DNA of 64,000 nt from VXPW01 sp965115815 (lineage in GTDB: Bacteria; Pseudomonadota; Alphaproteobacteria; TMED109). The DNA lies in contig OZ220465.1 in NCBI GenBank assembly GCA_965115815.1, positions 124,001 through 188,000 of the forward strand, read 5' to 3'. The position numbers and the translations under genes were made by a program. This document shows, piece by piece, positions 44,412-52,859 of the stretch. Under the pieces are notes generated by a model. It was not told where the DNA came from. It searched no databases and saw only the letters and a program-made list of their open reading frames with translations. Numbering within the stretch: position 1 is the stretch's first letter; each line of letters starts with the position of its first letter.

Positions 44412-44630
44412 TCGCCGCGCAGGCGAAGAAGAAGCGCGGGGTGATCGATGCGGAGGTGTCGAAGGATCTCGACAGCATCCCGCATCGGGAACTCCGCGCC
44501 TTGCTGGACCGGTGGATCAAGGACGGTGTCATCCGTCGCAGGATCAACCCATGGCTGCGGGCGGGCGTCCTGGAGAAGGATGCCCGGCATGCCGACGGCC
44601 AAGATCATGCACGGCTACGGGACCGCTTGA
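44412..44630 (+). pseudogene. Reverse-transcriptase relic of the outer intron
   Basis: The frame reads KKKRGVIDAEVSKDLDSIPH, then RELRALLDRWIKDGVIRRRI, then PWLRAGVLE. This is the RT-3 to RT-4 region of group II reverse transcriptases ('V-DAD-S-FFDSIDH--LR-FLD-R--DGV-RR-I-KWL-AGVLE'), with the second catalytic Phe lost. The rest of the RT core and maturase is deleted. A shifted frame keeps only the last residues, PTAKIMHGYGTA and stop, immediately before domain V. The matching relic in unit 2 (47364-47582) has an additional amber codon at FLDL-stop-IKDGV. Confidence 0.68.
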
Positions 44631-44648
44631 GCGAACCGGTCCTGTACG

Positions 44649-44682
44649 GAACCGGATGCCCGAATGCGGGCCCGTCCGGATC
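44649..44682 (+). ncRNA. Domain V of the outer group II intron
   Basis: The 34-nt hairpin GAACCGGATGCCCGAATG...CCGTCCGGATC has a lower stem (ACCGGA/TCCGG), an internal bulge and an upper stem GCCCG/CGGGC, as in catalytic domain V. Equivalent sequences at 47601-47634 and, inverted, about 9148-9181 all lie 2 bases before an inner-intron insertion. Confidence 0.65.
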
Positions 44683-45054
44683 GGGTGTGCCAGGCGAACG
44701 GGCAGAAGACAGGGGGTGAAAGTCCCCTGGAACGAAGGAGTACCCAAACCGCGTTTCTCCGCGAGCCGTGCGTCGGCTCCCGTGAGGGGGCAGGCGAAGC
44801 GTCGGCAGCGGTGCGGATGGGTGGGGCTAATGAGCACCGAAAAGACGATGATCCGGGGTGCCGAGGTTTTCCGATCGGCCGAAGGCACCATCGCAGGCAT
44901 CGATTGGGTGAGATGCCGGCGCGCCCCGCGGTGTCCGAGAACCCCTACACGTCCGTACGTCTTCGGTTGGGACCCTGGGAGATCTTCAAGCGGTCCCGCC
45001 GGTCGAGGCGGGACCGAGTAGGGAAGGAGAAAACCGAAGCCTAGGACGAACGGT

Positions 45055-46491
45055 TTGAAGAAGTCGGATGGGGCCGTACGACCTGGGAAGGCGGCGAACC
45101 AGGGAGCGTCAGCTCCTGCGGAGTTGCCGGAGGAAAGGGCCCCAACCAAGAGGAATCCGGGACGCCAAAGCACGCGCCGAACGCAGGGTCGGGCACGCGT
45201 GCCACAGGCGGCGGACCGGATCCGGAAAGCTGTAGAGAGGAACCCGAAGGAGCGTCGTACTGCACTCTTTCACCACATCACGCCGGAGGTGCTCCGGTCG
45301 GCCTGGCTCGGCCTGAAGAAGGAAGCCGCGGCCGGAGTCGACGGCGTGACGTGGGAGGCCTATGGCGAAGATCTGGACGAGCGTTGGCTCGACGTGCACT
45401 CGCGCCTGCATCGTGGAGGAGCGTACCGGGCGTCGCCGGTTCGGCGGGTTGAGATACCCAAGCCGGACGGCGGGACACGACCGCTCGGGATGGCTGCACT
45501 GGAGGACAAGATCGTCCAGAAGGCAGTTGTGGATGGGATCCTGACACCGATCTTTGAGGTGGAGTTCCTGGGCTTCAGCTACGGGTTCCGACCGGGCCGA
45601 GGGGCGCAGGACGCTCTCGACGCCCTGGCGTTCGGGATCGAGCGGCGCAAGGTCAACGGGATGGTCGATGCAGATATCCGGGCATTCTTCGACACCATCC
45701 CGAGGGATGGGTTGATCAAGTTCCTGGAGCACCGCATGGGCGACAGGCGGGTGATCCGTCTGATCCACAAATGGCTGAACGCTGGCGTCAGGACCGACGG
45801 ATCATGGAGCGACACCGGGGTGGGCTCGCCGCAGGGTGCGATGGTCAGCCCCTGCCTGGCGAACGTGTTCCTGCACTACGGGTTGGATCTGTGGTTTCAC
45901 AAGGCATGGCGTCCGAAGGTTCCGGGCGGTCAAGCGATCATGGTCCGCGATGCGGACGATATCGTGCGCGACGTTCGGGAGAGGCTGGAGCGCTTTGGGC
46001 TCGGCCTCCATCCGGACAAAACCCGTCGGGTCGAGTTCGGCCGGTTCGCCACGGCGAACCGCCGGAAGCGCGGGGCGGGCAAGCCGGAGGTGTTCGACTT
46101 CCTGGGCTTCAGGCACTTCTGCACGAAGACCCGGGCCGGACACTTCAGGCTTGGGCGCAAGCCGATCGCAAAACGGGTCACAAGGACCTTGGCGCGCATC
46201 GGGGTGGTGCTTCGCAAACGATGGCAGTACGACCTATGGGAGGTCGGCAAGTGGCGAGGGCGGGTCGGTCAAGGCGGGCTCAACGACTACGCCGTCCCGG
46301 GAGCGACCCGGTGGCTGCGCACGTTCCGCCAAAGGCTGCAACGCCGATGGATGCGGGCGATACGCCGCCGCTCCCAGCGCCACCGTTTCGACTGGAAGCG
46401 GCTGGAGCGCAGGACCAAAATTCTTTGGCCGCGCGCAACCATCCGCCACCCATGGCCGGACCCGCGGTTTGCCGTCAAGCACTCGAGGTAG
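45055..46491 (+). CDS. ltrA: Group II intron reverse transcriptase/maturase with altered active site
   Basis: The 478-residue intron-encoded protein has GVDGVTWEAYGEDLDERWLD (RT-1), IPKPDGGTRPLGMAALEDKI (RT-2), FEVEFLGFSYGFRPGRG, VDADIRAFFDTIPRDGLIKF (RT-3, first catalytic Asp), VGSPQGAMVSPCLANVFLHY (RT-4), HPDKTRRVEFGR (RT-6) and FDFLGFRHFCTKTRAGHF (RT-7). It ends with a maturase-type basic region and PWPDPRFAVKHSR. The catalytic RT-5 motif, normally YADD, reads DADD (IMVRDADDIV). About 13 residues that normally follow it are missing in frame (DIVRDVRERLERFG). It is probably catalytically poor or dead for reverse transcription, though it might still act as a maturase. No endonuclease domain. 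Confidence 0.82.
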   Translation: MKKSDGAVRPGKAANQGASAPAELPEERAPTKRNPGRQSTRRTQGRARVPQAADRIRKAVERNPKERRTALFHHITPEVLRSAWLGLKKEAAAGVDGVTWEAYGEDLDERWLDVHSRLHRGGAYRASPVRRVEIPKPDGGTRPLGMAALEDKIVQKAVVDGILTPIFEVEFLGFSYGFRPGRGAQDALDALAFGIERRKVNGMVDADIRAFFDTIPRDGLIKFLEHRMGDRRVIRLIHKWLNAGVRTDGSWSDTGVGSPQGAMVSPCLANVFLHYGLDLWFHKAWRPKVPGGQAIMVRDADDIVRDVRERLERFGLGLHPDKTRRVEFGRFATANRRKRGAGKPEVFDFLGFRHFCTKTRAGHFRLGRKPIAKRVTRTLARIGVVLRKRWQYDLWEVGKWRGRVGQGGLNDYAVPGATRWLRTFRQRLQRRWMRAIRRRSQRHRFDWKRLERRTKILWPRATIRHPWPDPRFAVKHSR

Positions 46492-46523
46492 GAGCCGGAT
46501 GGATGAACGTCCATGTCCGGATC
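46492..46523 (+). ncRNA. Domain V of the inner group II intron
   Basis: The 32-nt hairpin GAGCCGGATGGATGAACG...CATGTCCGGATC starts right after the RT stop region and carries the AGC triad. Identical or near-identical copies end each ORF-less inner intron (48295-48326, 49026-49057 and inverted 8457-8488). Domain VI follows immediately. Confidence 0.7.
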
Positions 46524-47021
46524 TGTGCGGGGGGTGCGCAGCAATGCGCATTCCTACCGTAACTGGGGGGAGGGGCTCGGCAACGACCCCTCCTACCCGG
46601 CTTGCGCCAGGCCAAGCCCTGGAGAGGGGGAAACCAGGACGTAGGTTGAAACCTTTCGTCGCAAGCCTGCGGGTTCGACCCCCGCCCGGCAAAGGTGCGC
46701 CCGCCCGCCGGGAGCGAGTGTGGCAGGGCGTGCGGTACCGCACGTCGTGAAGCGGACACAGCGGGCGGCGAAGCGTCGCTAGGGAGCCTCGTACTCCGCA
46801 ACGTCGGTGCCTTCATCGTTCGAGCAGTGGGGGCCGCACCGGCGCGCCGCGTGTAGGGGCAAGGCGCAACGGACCGTCCGGGGTCCGAGAACGACGCAAA
46901 GCCGCGGGAGGGCTTGCCAGGGAACCTGGGAGATCCGGTTTCTGCCCGCAGGTCGAACCTGCGGAGCCGGCTGGCGAAACCCATGAGCCGAAGGCCAGAC
47001 GGAAACCGGAAGTCGTAGCTC

Positions 47022-47214
47022 GTGCCTGCCCGGAAAACCCCCAAGATTCGGACTACATGAACGAAAGCTCAATATTGACGGAGTGAAGATTCTTCGAATC
47101 CAGCCTGATTTCAGCGGAATATGTCGTCATATGCCATCAAAGAAGGAATCTTCGGTTCTCCAGATTCCAAATATGGTTGCATATACAATGTGTTGTGATT
47201 TTCCGTGCAGACAC
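47022..47214. mobile_element. MITE-B copy 2 (193 bp, TAGCTC duplication)
   Basis: Ends GTGCCTGCCCGGAAAA and complement of GTGTCTGCACGGAAAA, flanked by perfect TAGCTC repeats (47016-47021 and 47215-47220). The uninterrupted site CGTAGCTCGCTCC exists at 44263-44275 in outer intron unit 1, so both boundaries and the 6-bp duplication are fixed by direct comparison. No ORF. Confidence 0.9.
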
Positions 47215-47636
47215 TAGCTCGCTCCTAGTACCGGCGAAGGCGGGGAACCGGGTCCACCGGGTGCCGCTGGAGGGAAGGGGCGTGCTGCAGGAACCGAACC
47301 CCTGGAGGGAAACGGTGGAAGAGACACGGAGAGCTTCCAACCCGTCCACGGAACCACAGTGGATCGCCGCGCAGGCGAAGAAGAAGCGCGGGGTGATCGA
47401 TGCGGAGGTGTCGAAGGATCTCGACAGCATCCCGCATCGGGAACTCCGCGCCTTTCTGGACCTGTAGATCAAGGACGGTGTCATCCGACGCAGGAGCAAC
47501 CAAGGGCTGCGGGCGGGCGTCCTGGAGAAGGATGCCCGGCATGCCGACGGCCAAGATCATGCACGGCTACGGGACCGCTTGAGCGAACCTGTCCTGTACG
47601 GAACCGGATGCCCGAATGCGGGCACGTCCGGATCGG

Positions 47637-48360
47637 GTGTGCCAGGCGAACGGGCAGAAGACAGGGGGTGAAAGTCCCCTAGAACGAAGGAGGAACCAAA
47701 CCGCGTTTCTCCGCGAGCCGTGCGTCGGTTCCCGCGAGGGGGCAGGCGAAGCGTCGGCAGCGGCGCGGATGGGTGGGGCTAAGGAGCACCGAAAAGACGA
47801 GGATCCGGGGTGCCGAGGTGTTCCGATCGGCCGAAGGCACCATCGCAGGCATCGATTGGGTGAGATGCCGGCGAGCCCCGCGGTGTCCGAGAACCCCTAC
47901 ACGTCCGTACGTCTTCGGTTGGGACCCTGGGAGATCTTCAAGCTGTCCCGCCGGTCGAGGCGGGACCGCGTAGGGAAGGAGAAAACCGAAGCCTAGGACG
48001 AACGGTTTGAAGAAGTCGGATGGGGCCGTACGACCTGGGAAGGCGACGAACCAGGGAGCGTCCGCTCCTGCGGAGTGGCGGGAGGAAAGGGCCCCAACCC
48101 AGGGGAATTCGGGACGCCAAAGCACGCGCCGAACGCAGTGTCGGGTACGCGTGCCTCAGGCGGCGGACCGGATCCGGAAAGCCGCACGGTTCGACCGGAA
48201 GCGACGGGAGCGCAGGACCGAGAGTTCTGGGTCGCGCGCAATCCTCCGCCGCCCATGGCCGGATCCGCGGTTTGCCGTCAAGCACCCGAGGTAGGAGCCG
48301 GATGGATGAACGTCCAGGTCCGGATCTGTGCGGGGGGTGCGCAGTACTGCGCATTCCTAC
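47637..48360 (+). mobile_element. ORF-less inner group II intron, 724 bp (tandem copy 1)
   Basis: Starts GTGTGCCAGGCG, ends with domains V and VI and CCTAC at 48360. The reverse-transcriptase ORF is replaced by a short junction: sequence equivalent to about 45230 of the full copy (GGATCCGGAAAGC) joins sequence equivalent to about 46387 (TTCGACCGGAAGCG). The remaining structure is the same as in the full-length copy. It sits 2 bases after an outer domain V. Confidence 0.82.
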
Positions 48361-48366
48361 CGTACC

Positions 48367-49091
48367 GTGTGCCAGGCGAACGGGCAGAAGACAGGGGGTG
48401 AAAGTCCCCTAGAACGAAGGAGGAACCAAACCGCGTTTCTCCGCGAGCCGTGCGTCGGTTCCCGTGAGGGGGCAGGCGAAGCGTCGGCAGCGGTGCGGAT
48501 GGGTGGGGCTCAGGAGCACCGAAAAGACGAGGATCCGGGGTGCCGAGGTTTTCCGATCGGCCGAAGGCACCATCGCAGGCATCGATTGGGTGAGATGCCG
48601 GCGAGCCCCGCGGTGTCCGAGAACCCATGCACGTCCGTACGTCTTCGGTTGGGACCCTGGGAGATCTTCAAGCGGTCCCGCCGATCGTGGCGGGACCGTG
48701 TAGGGAAGGAGAAAACCGAAGCCTAGGACGAACGGCTGGAAGAAGTCGGATGGGGCCGTACGACCTGGGAAGGCGACGAACCAGGGAGCGTCCGCTCCTG
48801 CGGAGTGGCTGGAGGAAAGGGCCCCAACCCAGGGGAATTCGGGACGCCAAAGCACGCGCCGAACGCAGTGTCGGGCAAGCGTGCCTCAGGCGGCGGACCG
48901 GATCCGGAAAGCCGCACGGTTCGACCGGAAGCGACGGGAGCGCAGGACCGAGATTTCTGGGTCGCGCGCAATCCTCCGCCGCCCATGGCCGGATCCGCGG
49001 TTTGCCGTCAAGCACCCGAGGTAGGAGCCGGATGGATGAACGTCCATGTCCGGATCTGTGCGGGGGGGTGCGCAGTACTGCGCATTCCTAC
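48367..49091 (+). mobile_element. ORF-less inner group II intron, 725 bp (tandem copy 2)
   Basis: The same ORF-less form as the preceding copy, with a few substitutions and one extra G in the domain VI run (CGGGGGGGTGCGC). It is separated from the first copy by CGTACC, the first bases of the outer 3' flank (CGTAACTGG). It is followed by CGTAACTGG itself and the outer domain VI. The tandem could come from a second insertion or from unequal exchange. Confidence 0.82.
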
Positions 49092-49129
49092 CGTAACTGG
49101 GGGGAGGGCTCGGCAACGACCCCTCCTAC

Positions 49130-50212
49130 CCAGCTTGAGTGCGCCTTTCGGCGTCGGAGCGCCGGGAACTCCAAGCGATCGTCGACGGTACCGGAGCCGC
49201 CTGGCGTTGTCGTCGGGCGCAGATTCTGCGGATGGCAGACGAGGGGCACGACGGCGGCAAACTCCGGGATGTCGACCTCGCGCGCGGCCTGGGTATCGGC
49301 GCTTCGACGGTCGAACGCCTGCGCAAGCGTTGTGTTTTGGAGGGTTTGGAGGCCTCTCTCCGCCGCCGGGAGCAGGAGAACCGCCGACCGAAACTCCGGG
49401 ACGGGGCGAAGGAGGCGAAGCGGGTGGCTCGGGCCGGTTCTTCCCCGCCCGAGGGTTGTGTCCGCTGGACACTGAAGCTGCTGGCCGGTCGTCGGATGGA
49501 GATGGAGATCGTCGAGAGCATCTCGAAGGAAACGGTGCGGAGGACTCGGAAAAAAAGGAGATCAAGCCTTGGTTGAAGCAGTACGGGTGCATTCCCCCGA
49601 GTCGCAACGCGCCGTTCGTGGCGGCGATGGAGGAGGTGCTGGACACGTATCAGCGGGATTTTGCCGAAGACGAGGTTTGGGTCTGCATGGATGAGACCAG
49701 CCGGCAGCAGACGAAGGAAACCCGCCTTCCCCGTCCCGTGCGGCCCGGGCAGCCGGAAATCGTCGACTACGAATACGAGCGAAACGGTACGGCCAATCTC
49801 TTCCTGGCGTTCGCGCCCAATGAAAGGCGCAGTTCATCCGGGAACTCGCGGACGATCCTATCCCCGGAAAGAAGATTGTACTGGTCATGGACCACCGGAA
49901 CACGCACGGCCCCGCATCGTTGTATGAGGCCTTTGCACCCCGGGAGGCCCTGCGGGTGCGAAAGCGGTTCGAGTTTCGGTACCCGCCGAAGCACGGAAGC
50001 TGGCTCAACAGGGCCGAGATCGAAATCGGCGCGTGGTCGCGACCGTGTCTTCGACGACGCATTCCTGACCGCGCCACCCTGCTGCGGGAGACCGCGGCGT
50101 GGGTCAAGCGCTGCAACGCGGCCGGCGGCACCGTCGACTGGCGGTTCACGACGGCAGACGCCCGGGTGAAATTGAAGTCTCTATACCCATCAATCCAATG
50201 ATTCCGTACTAC
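49130..50212 (+). mobile_element. IS630-family element remnant
   Basis: Covers a broken IS630-type transposase. The right end reads CAATGATTCCGTACTACTA at 50197-50215, and the junction with an IS5 fragment is at about 50213. The left end was not defined precisely; sequence of this type begins just after the outer intron at 49130. TA-type target duplication could not be confirmed. Confidence 0.55.
49139..50201 (+). pseudogene. IS630-family transposase in three frames
   Basis: The first frame (49139-49530) is the helix-turn-helix N-terminus: MRLSASERRELQAIVDGTGA, VDLARGLGIGASTVERLRKR. A shift near 49540 leads to EIKPWLKQYGCIPPSRNAPF and VWVCMDETSRQQTKETR (first catalytic Asp). A second shift near 49860 leads to KIVLVMDHRNTHGPASLYEA (second Asp) and HGSWLNRAEIEIGAWS (Glu), ending LKSLYPSIQ at 50201. 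All three DDE residues survive, so inactivation is recent and due to two frameshifts. Confidence 0.78.
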
Positions 50213-50342
50213 TAGCCACTCGGACCACCAATCTCCGTCGTCTTCACGGACGGACGGTCGATCACCCCCGCCGTCGTCGTCGAACGTCGGTCCTCCAGCT
50301 CCCGGGCTGAACCCCGCAACGCCGCCACGAGATCCCCATACT
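50213..50342 (-). mobile_element. IS5-family internal fragment
   Basis: The minus strand reads the middle of the element at 59537: GDLVAALRGSARELEDRR, then TAGVIDRPSVKTTEIGGPSG, including the first catalytic Asp. It is truncated by the DruA-IS4 element on one side and by the IS630 end on the other. Here the ELEDRRSTTTAGVIDRPS frame is continuous, which shows the ancestral transposase was a single ORF. Confidence 0.7.
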
Positions 50343-50345
50343 ACG

Positions 50346-52630
50346 GTGGGTTCCCTGTCGGCCATGGAACCCGTGCACCGCATCCTGAAGCAACCGGCGC
50401 ACTGGGTCCGGCTGCAGACGCTTCGGTCTCGGGAGCCGCCGAGCCGTCGTCGCGCCGCGGCTCGACGGGTAGGTCGGGAGTTTCCCCTGACCGATGCACG
50501 GGGTCGCTGGCGCGAGCGCAGTTGCCGGGCGGTCCGGAACGACCTGGAGCGGCGCCGGCAGGTGCGCGTGCCGGCACCCCGCGCGGGAAGGGGTGGCGGC
50601 GCTCCCCGGCGGCTGGGCGCCGCGGTTCCCGTGCCGTCCGGGGTTCCCTCGGAAGCGGGTGCGCTGCACGACCTGCGCCTGGTGCCGGTGACCGGGGAGG
50701 CGGACCGGCGGATCGGGAACGAGCTGAGGTTCCGGGAGCATCCGTGCGGGGCGGCGATGCAGGTGGGTGCCCAGCTGCGGTATCGGGTCCGGTCGGAGCA
50801 CGGCATCCTGGGGGCCCTGGGCTGTTCGGCGCCGGCCTTGCGTCTGGCTGCCCGGGACCGGTGGATCGGGTGGGACGAGACCGCGCGGTCGCAGCACCGG
50901 AACCCCGCGGTGCTCGGTCGGAGCCGGTTCCTGATCCGACCGTCGGTGCGCGGCCGGAACCTGGGCTCCCGGGTGCTGGGGAGGGCGCTGGCCCGGCTGC
51001 CCGACGAGATCGAGGCCCGGTACGGGGATCGTCCCCTGCGGGTCGAAACCTTCGTGGATCCGGAAACCCATGCGGGCACCGTGTTTGCCGCCGCCGGCTG
51101 GGAGCGGGTGGGAGAGACCACCGGGCGGGGACGGTTCGCCCGCCCCGGGCAGGCGCGGCGGTCGGTCAAGGCGGTGGGGATGCGTCCGCTGCGGAGCGAC
51201 GGGCGGGCGGTTTTGGGCGGGGCACCGGCGCCGGCGGAGGCCTTGGGTCCGGCCGACGGACGGGAGCGGGGGAGCGGGACCGCGAACGAGTTCGGCGGAG
51301 CTCCGCTGGAGGACCGTCGGCTCAGCCGTCGGTGGGTCACGAGTGCATCCCGGATGGCCGACCCGCCCGGCGCATCGTTCCAGGCCGCGGCCCGGGGTCA
51401 GCGGGCCTTGGTCACCGGGTACTACCGGAGGATCGACCCGCCGGCCGCGTTGGCGGTCCCACCGGAGGCCCTTCCGACTCCGCACCCGGCGCGCACCCGC
51501 CGGCGCATGGCCTCCTGCACGACGGTGCTGATGATCCAAGACGGATCGGACCTCAACTTTGCGACCCATCCGAAGTGCGGCGAGCTCGGCCTCATCGGCC
51601 GCAACCGGAACGCGTCGGGCACCCGGGGCCTGCACATGCACTCAACGCTGGCGGTCGACGCGGACACCGGACACCGGCATTCCCCTTGGCGTCCCCCGCA
51701 TCGAATCCGCCGCGCCGGACGGTCGGGCCGAGCAGGGCAAGCCGCTCGAAGAACGGAAGTCCGCCTGCTGGATGCAGGGCTTGCGAGACACCTCGGAGCG
51801 GGTTCCGGATGGCGTGCGGGTCGCCTCCGTGCTCGATCGGGAGGCGGATTTCTTCGCCCGGTTCGCCGAGCGGCAGCGGCTGGGCAACGTCGATCTTCGG
51901 GTCCGGGCCCGCCCCAACCGGTCCTTGGGCAAGGACGAAGAGAAGCTCTTCGAGCCACGGGCAGCGGAACCCTCGGCCGGAGCCCTGGAGATCGAAATCG
52001 CCCGCCCGTCGGCCCGCACCTCCACCCGTACCCAGAAGGCCAAGGCGCTGCGGGAAGCGCGGGTCGCCAAGGTATCCCTGCAGTTCCGGCGCTTCGACCT
52101 GCCTCCTCCCGGGAACGGAACCGGCGCGCCAGACCCCGTGCCCATGACGGCGGTCCGCAGGACCGAAGAAGATCCGCCGGCCGGCGTGGAGCCCCGGCAC
52201 GGGATCCTGCTCACCCGCCTGCCGGTATCGACCCGGAAGGAGGCGCGGCGGGTGCGGGAACGGTACCGCCGGCGCGGGCGGATCGAGGACGGGCACCGGG
52301 TCCTGAAACGCGGATGCAAGGCGGAATTCCTCCACCATCGGGACGGACACCGGATCGAACGGGCGGTCACCATCAAGGCCGTGATCGCCTGGCGACTCTT
52401 CGTCAGGGCCCTGCTCGGACGGGAACCCCCCGAACGGCCCGCCGAGGTCCGGTTCGGCAAAACCGAAATCCTGGTGCTCAAGGACTTCGCCCGTCGGCAC
52501 CAGCTTCGGCGCCCACCGGACCACCTGGGGCCGGATTCGCGATCCCTCCCCGGGTTCCTCACCGCAACGCAGACCCCGTGCGGCCGGCCGGAACGGGAGA
52601 CCGGACGAAGAATGGACGGACAACGGGTCG
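50346..52630 (+). pseudogene. DruA (DUF4338)-IS4 fusion transposase, frameshifted
   Basis: Residues 1-280 are a DUF4338/DruA-like domain: VGREFPLTDARGRWRERSCR, ELRFREHPCGAAMQVGAQLR, LAARDRWIGWDETARSQHRN, SRFLIRPSVRGRNLGSRVLG, VETFVDPETHAGTVFAAAGW. From about residue 310 an IS4/Tn5-type transposase follows: NEFGGAPLEDRRLSRRW, VLMIQDGSDLNFATHPKCGE (catalytic Asp), TRGLHMHSTLAVDADTG. A tandem 7-base duplication (GGACACC twice, about 51662-51675) shifts the frame. The rest reads ERKSACWMQGLRDTSERVPD, VASVLDREADFFARFAE (second Asp) and RRGRIEDGHRVLKRGCKAEF (Glu in the YREL-like site). The end is decayed near 52630. Removing one 7-base unit restores a single long ORF. Confidence 0.75.
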
Positions 52631-52859
52631 GTTCCGGCTTCTCGGAACCCGCATCCCCTGGTTCCGGTTTGATGTCGAGGTGGAGCCACGAACGGGGTTT
52701 TGTGGAAATGCGACACGGGAGTGCGATTCGGTTCATGGTGGCCATCAAGAGCGGCGGGGACTGCCGGTGGGCTGCTTGGGGTCCACGGCGACGAGCAGGC
52801 GGTGCCTGCGGCTTCCCCGGGGCTCCGACCCCCACTGGCCCTGGATGGGGCAACGCATC
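52631..52859. other. No gene recognised
   Basis: Short transition between the DruA-IS4 relic and the methylase relic. Frames run through in several phases, but no motif is supported. Confidence 0.35.

Larger units (their letters stand above)
44685..46557 (+). mobile_element. Full-length inner group II intron (1,873 bp) with RT ORF
   Basis: The 5' boundary GTGTGCCAGGCG fits GUGYG. The GGGGGTGAAAGTCCCC hairpin near 44712 belongs to domain I. The intron-encoded protein lies at 45055-46491. Domain V (46492-46523) follows its stop directly and domain VI ends CCTAC at 46557. It is inserted between domains V and VI of an outer intron. It is the only copy in the window that retains the reverse-transcriptase gene. 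Confidence 0.8.
43849..46596 (+). mobile_element. Nested group II introns, unit 1 (outer intron with full-length inner intron)
   Basis: The outer intron begins TTGCGCCAGGCC (close to the GUGYG consensus). It carries conserved 5' structural sequence to about 44275, then a gutted reverse-transcriptase ORF (44412-44630) and a 34-nt domain V (44649-44682). Two bases later the inner intron (44685-46557) is inserted. The outer domain VI (GGGGGGAGGGGCTCGG...CCTCCTAC) resumes and ends at 46596. Five bases further a second nested unit begins. Confidence 0.75.
46602..49129 (+). mobile_element. Nested group II introns, unit 2 (outer intron with two ORF-less inner introns and a MITE)
   Basis: A second outer intron starts TTGCGCCAGGCC at 46602, only 5 bases after unit 1 ends. 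It is nearly identical to unit 1 through the 5' domain and the RT relic, except that MITE-B interrupts it at 47022-47214. After its domain V (47601-47634) come two inner introns in tandem (47637-48360 and 48367-49091) separated by CGTACC, then the outer domain VI ending CCTCCTAC at 49129. Confidence 0.75.

Noticed and set aside
44640..44682. Rho-independent terminator hairpin upstream of the intron
   Set aside because: The hairpin has the exact length and AGC-like layout of a group II domain V and follows a reverse-transcriptase C-terminus, so it was assigned to the outer intron instead.
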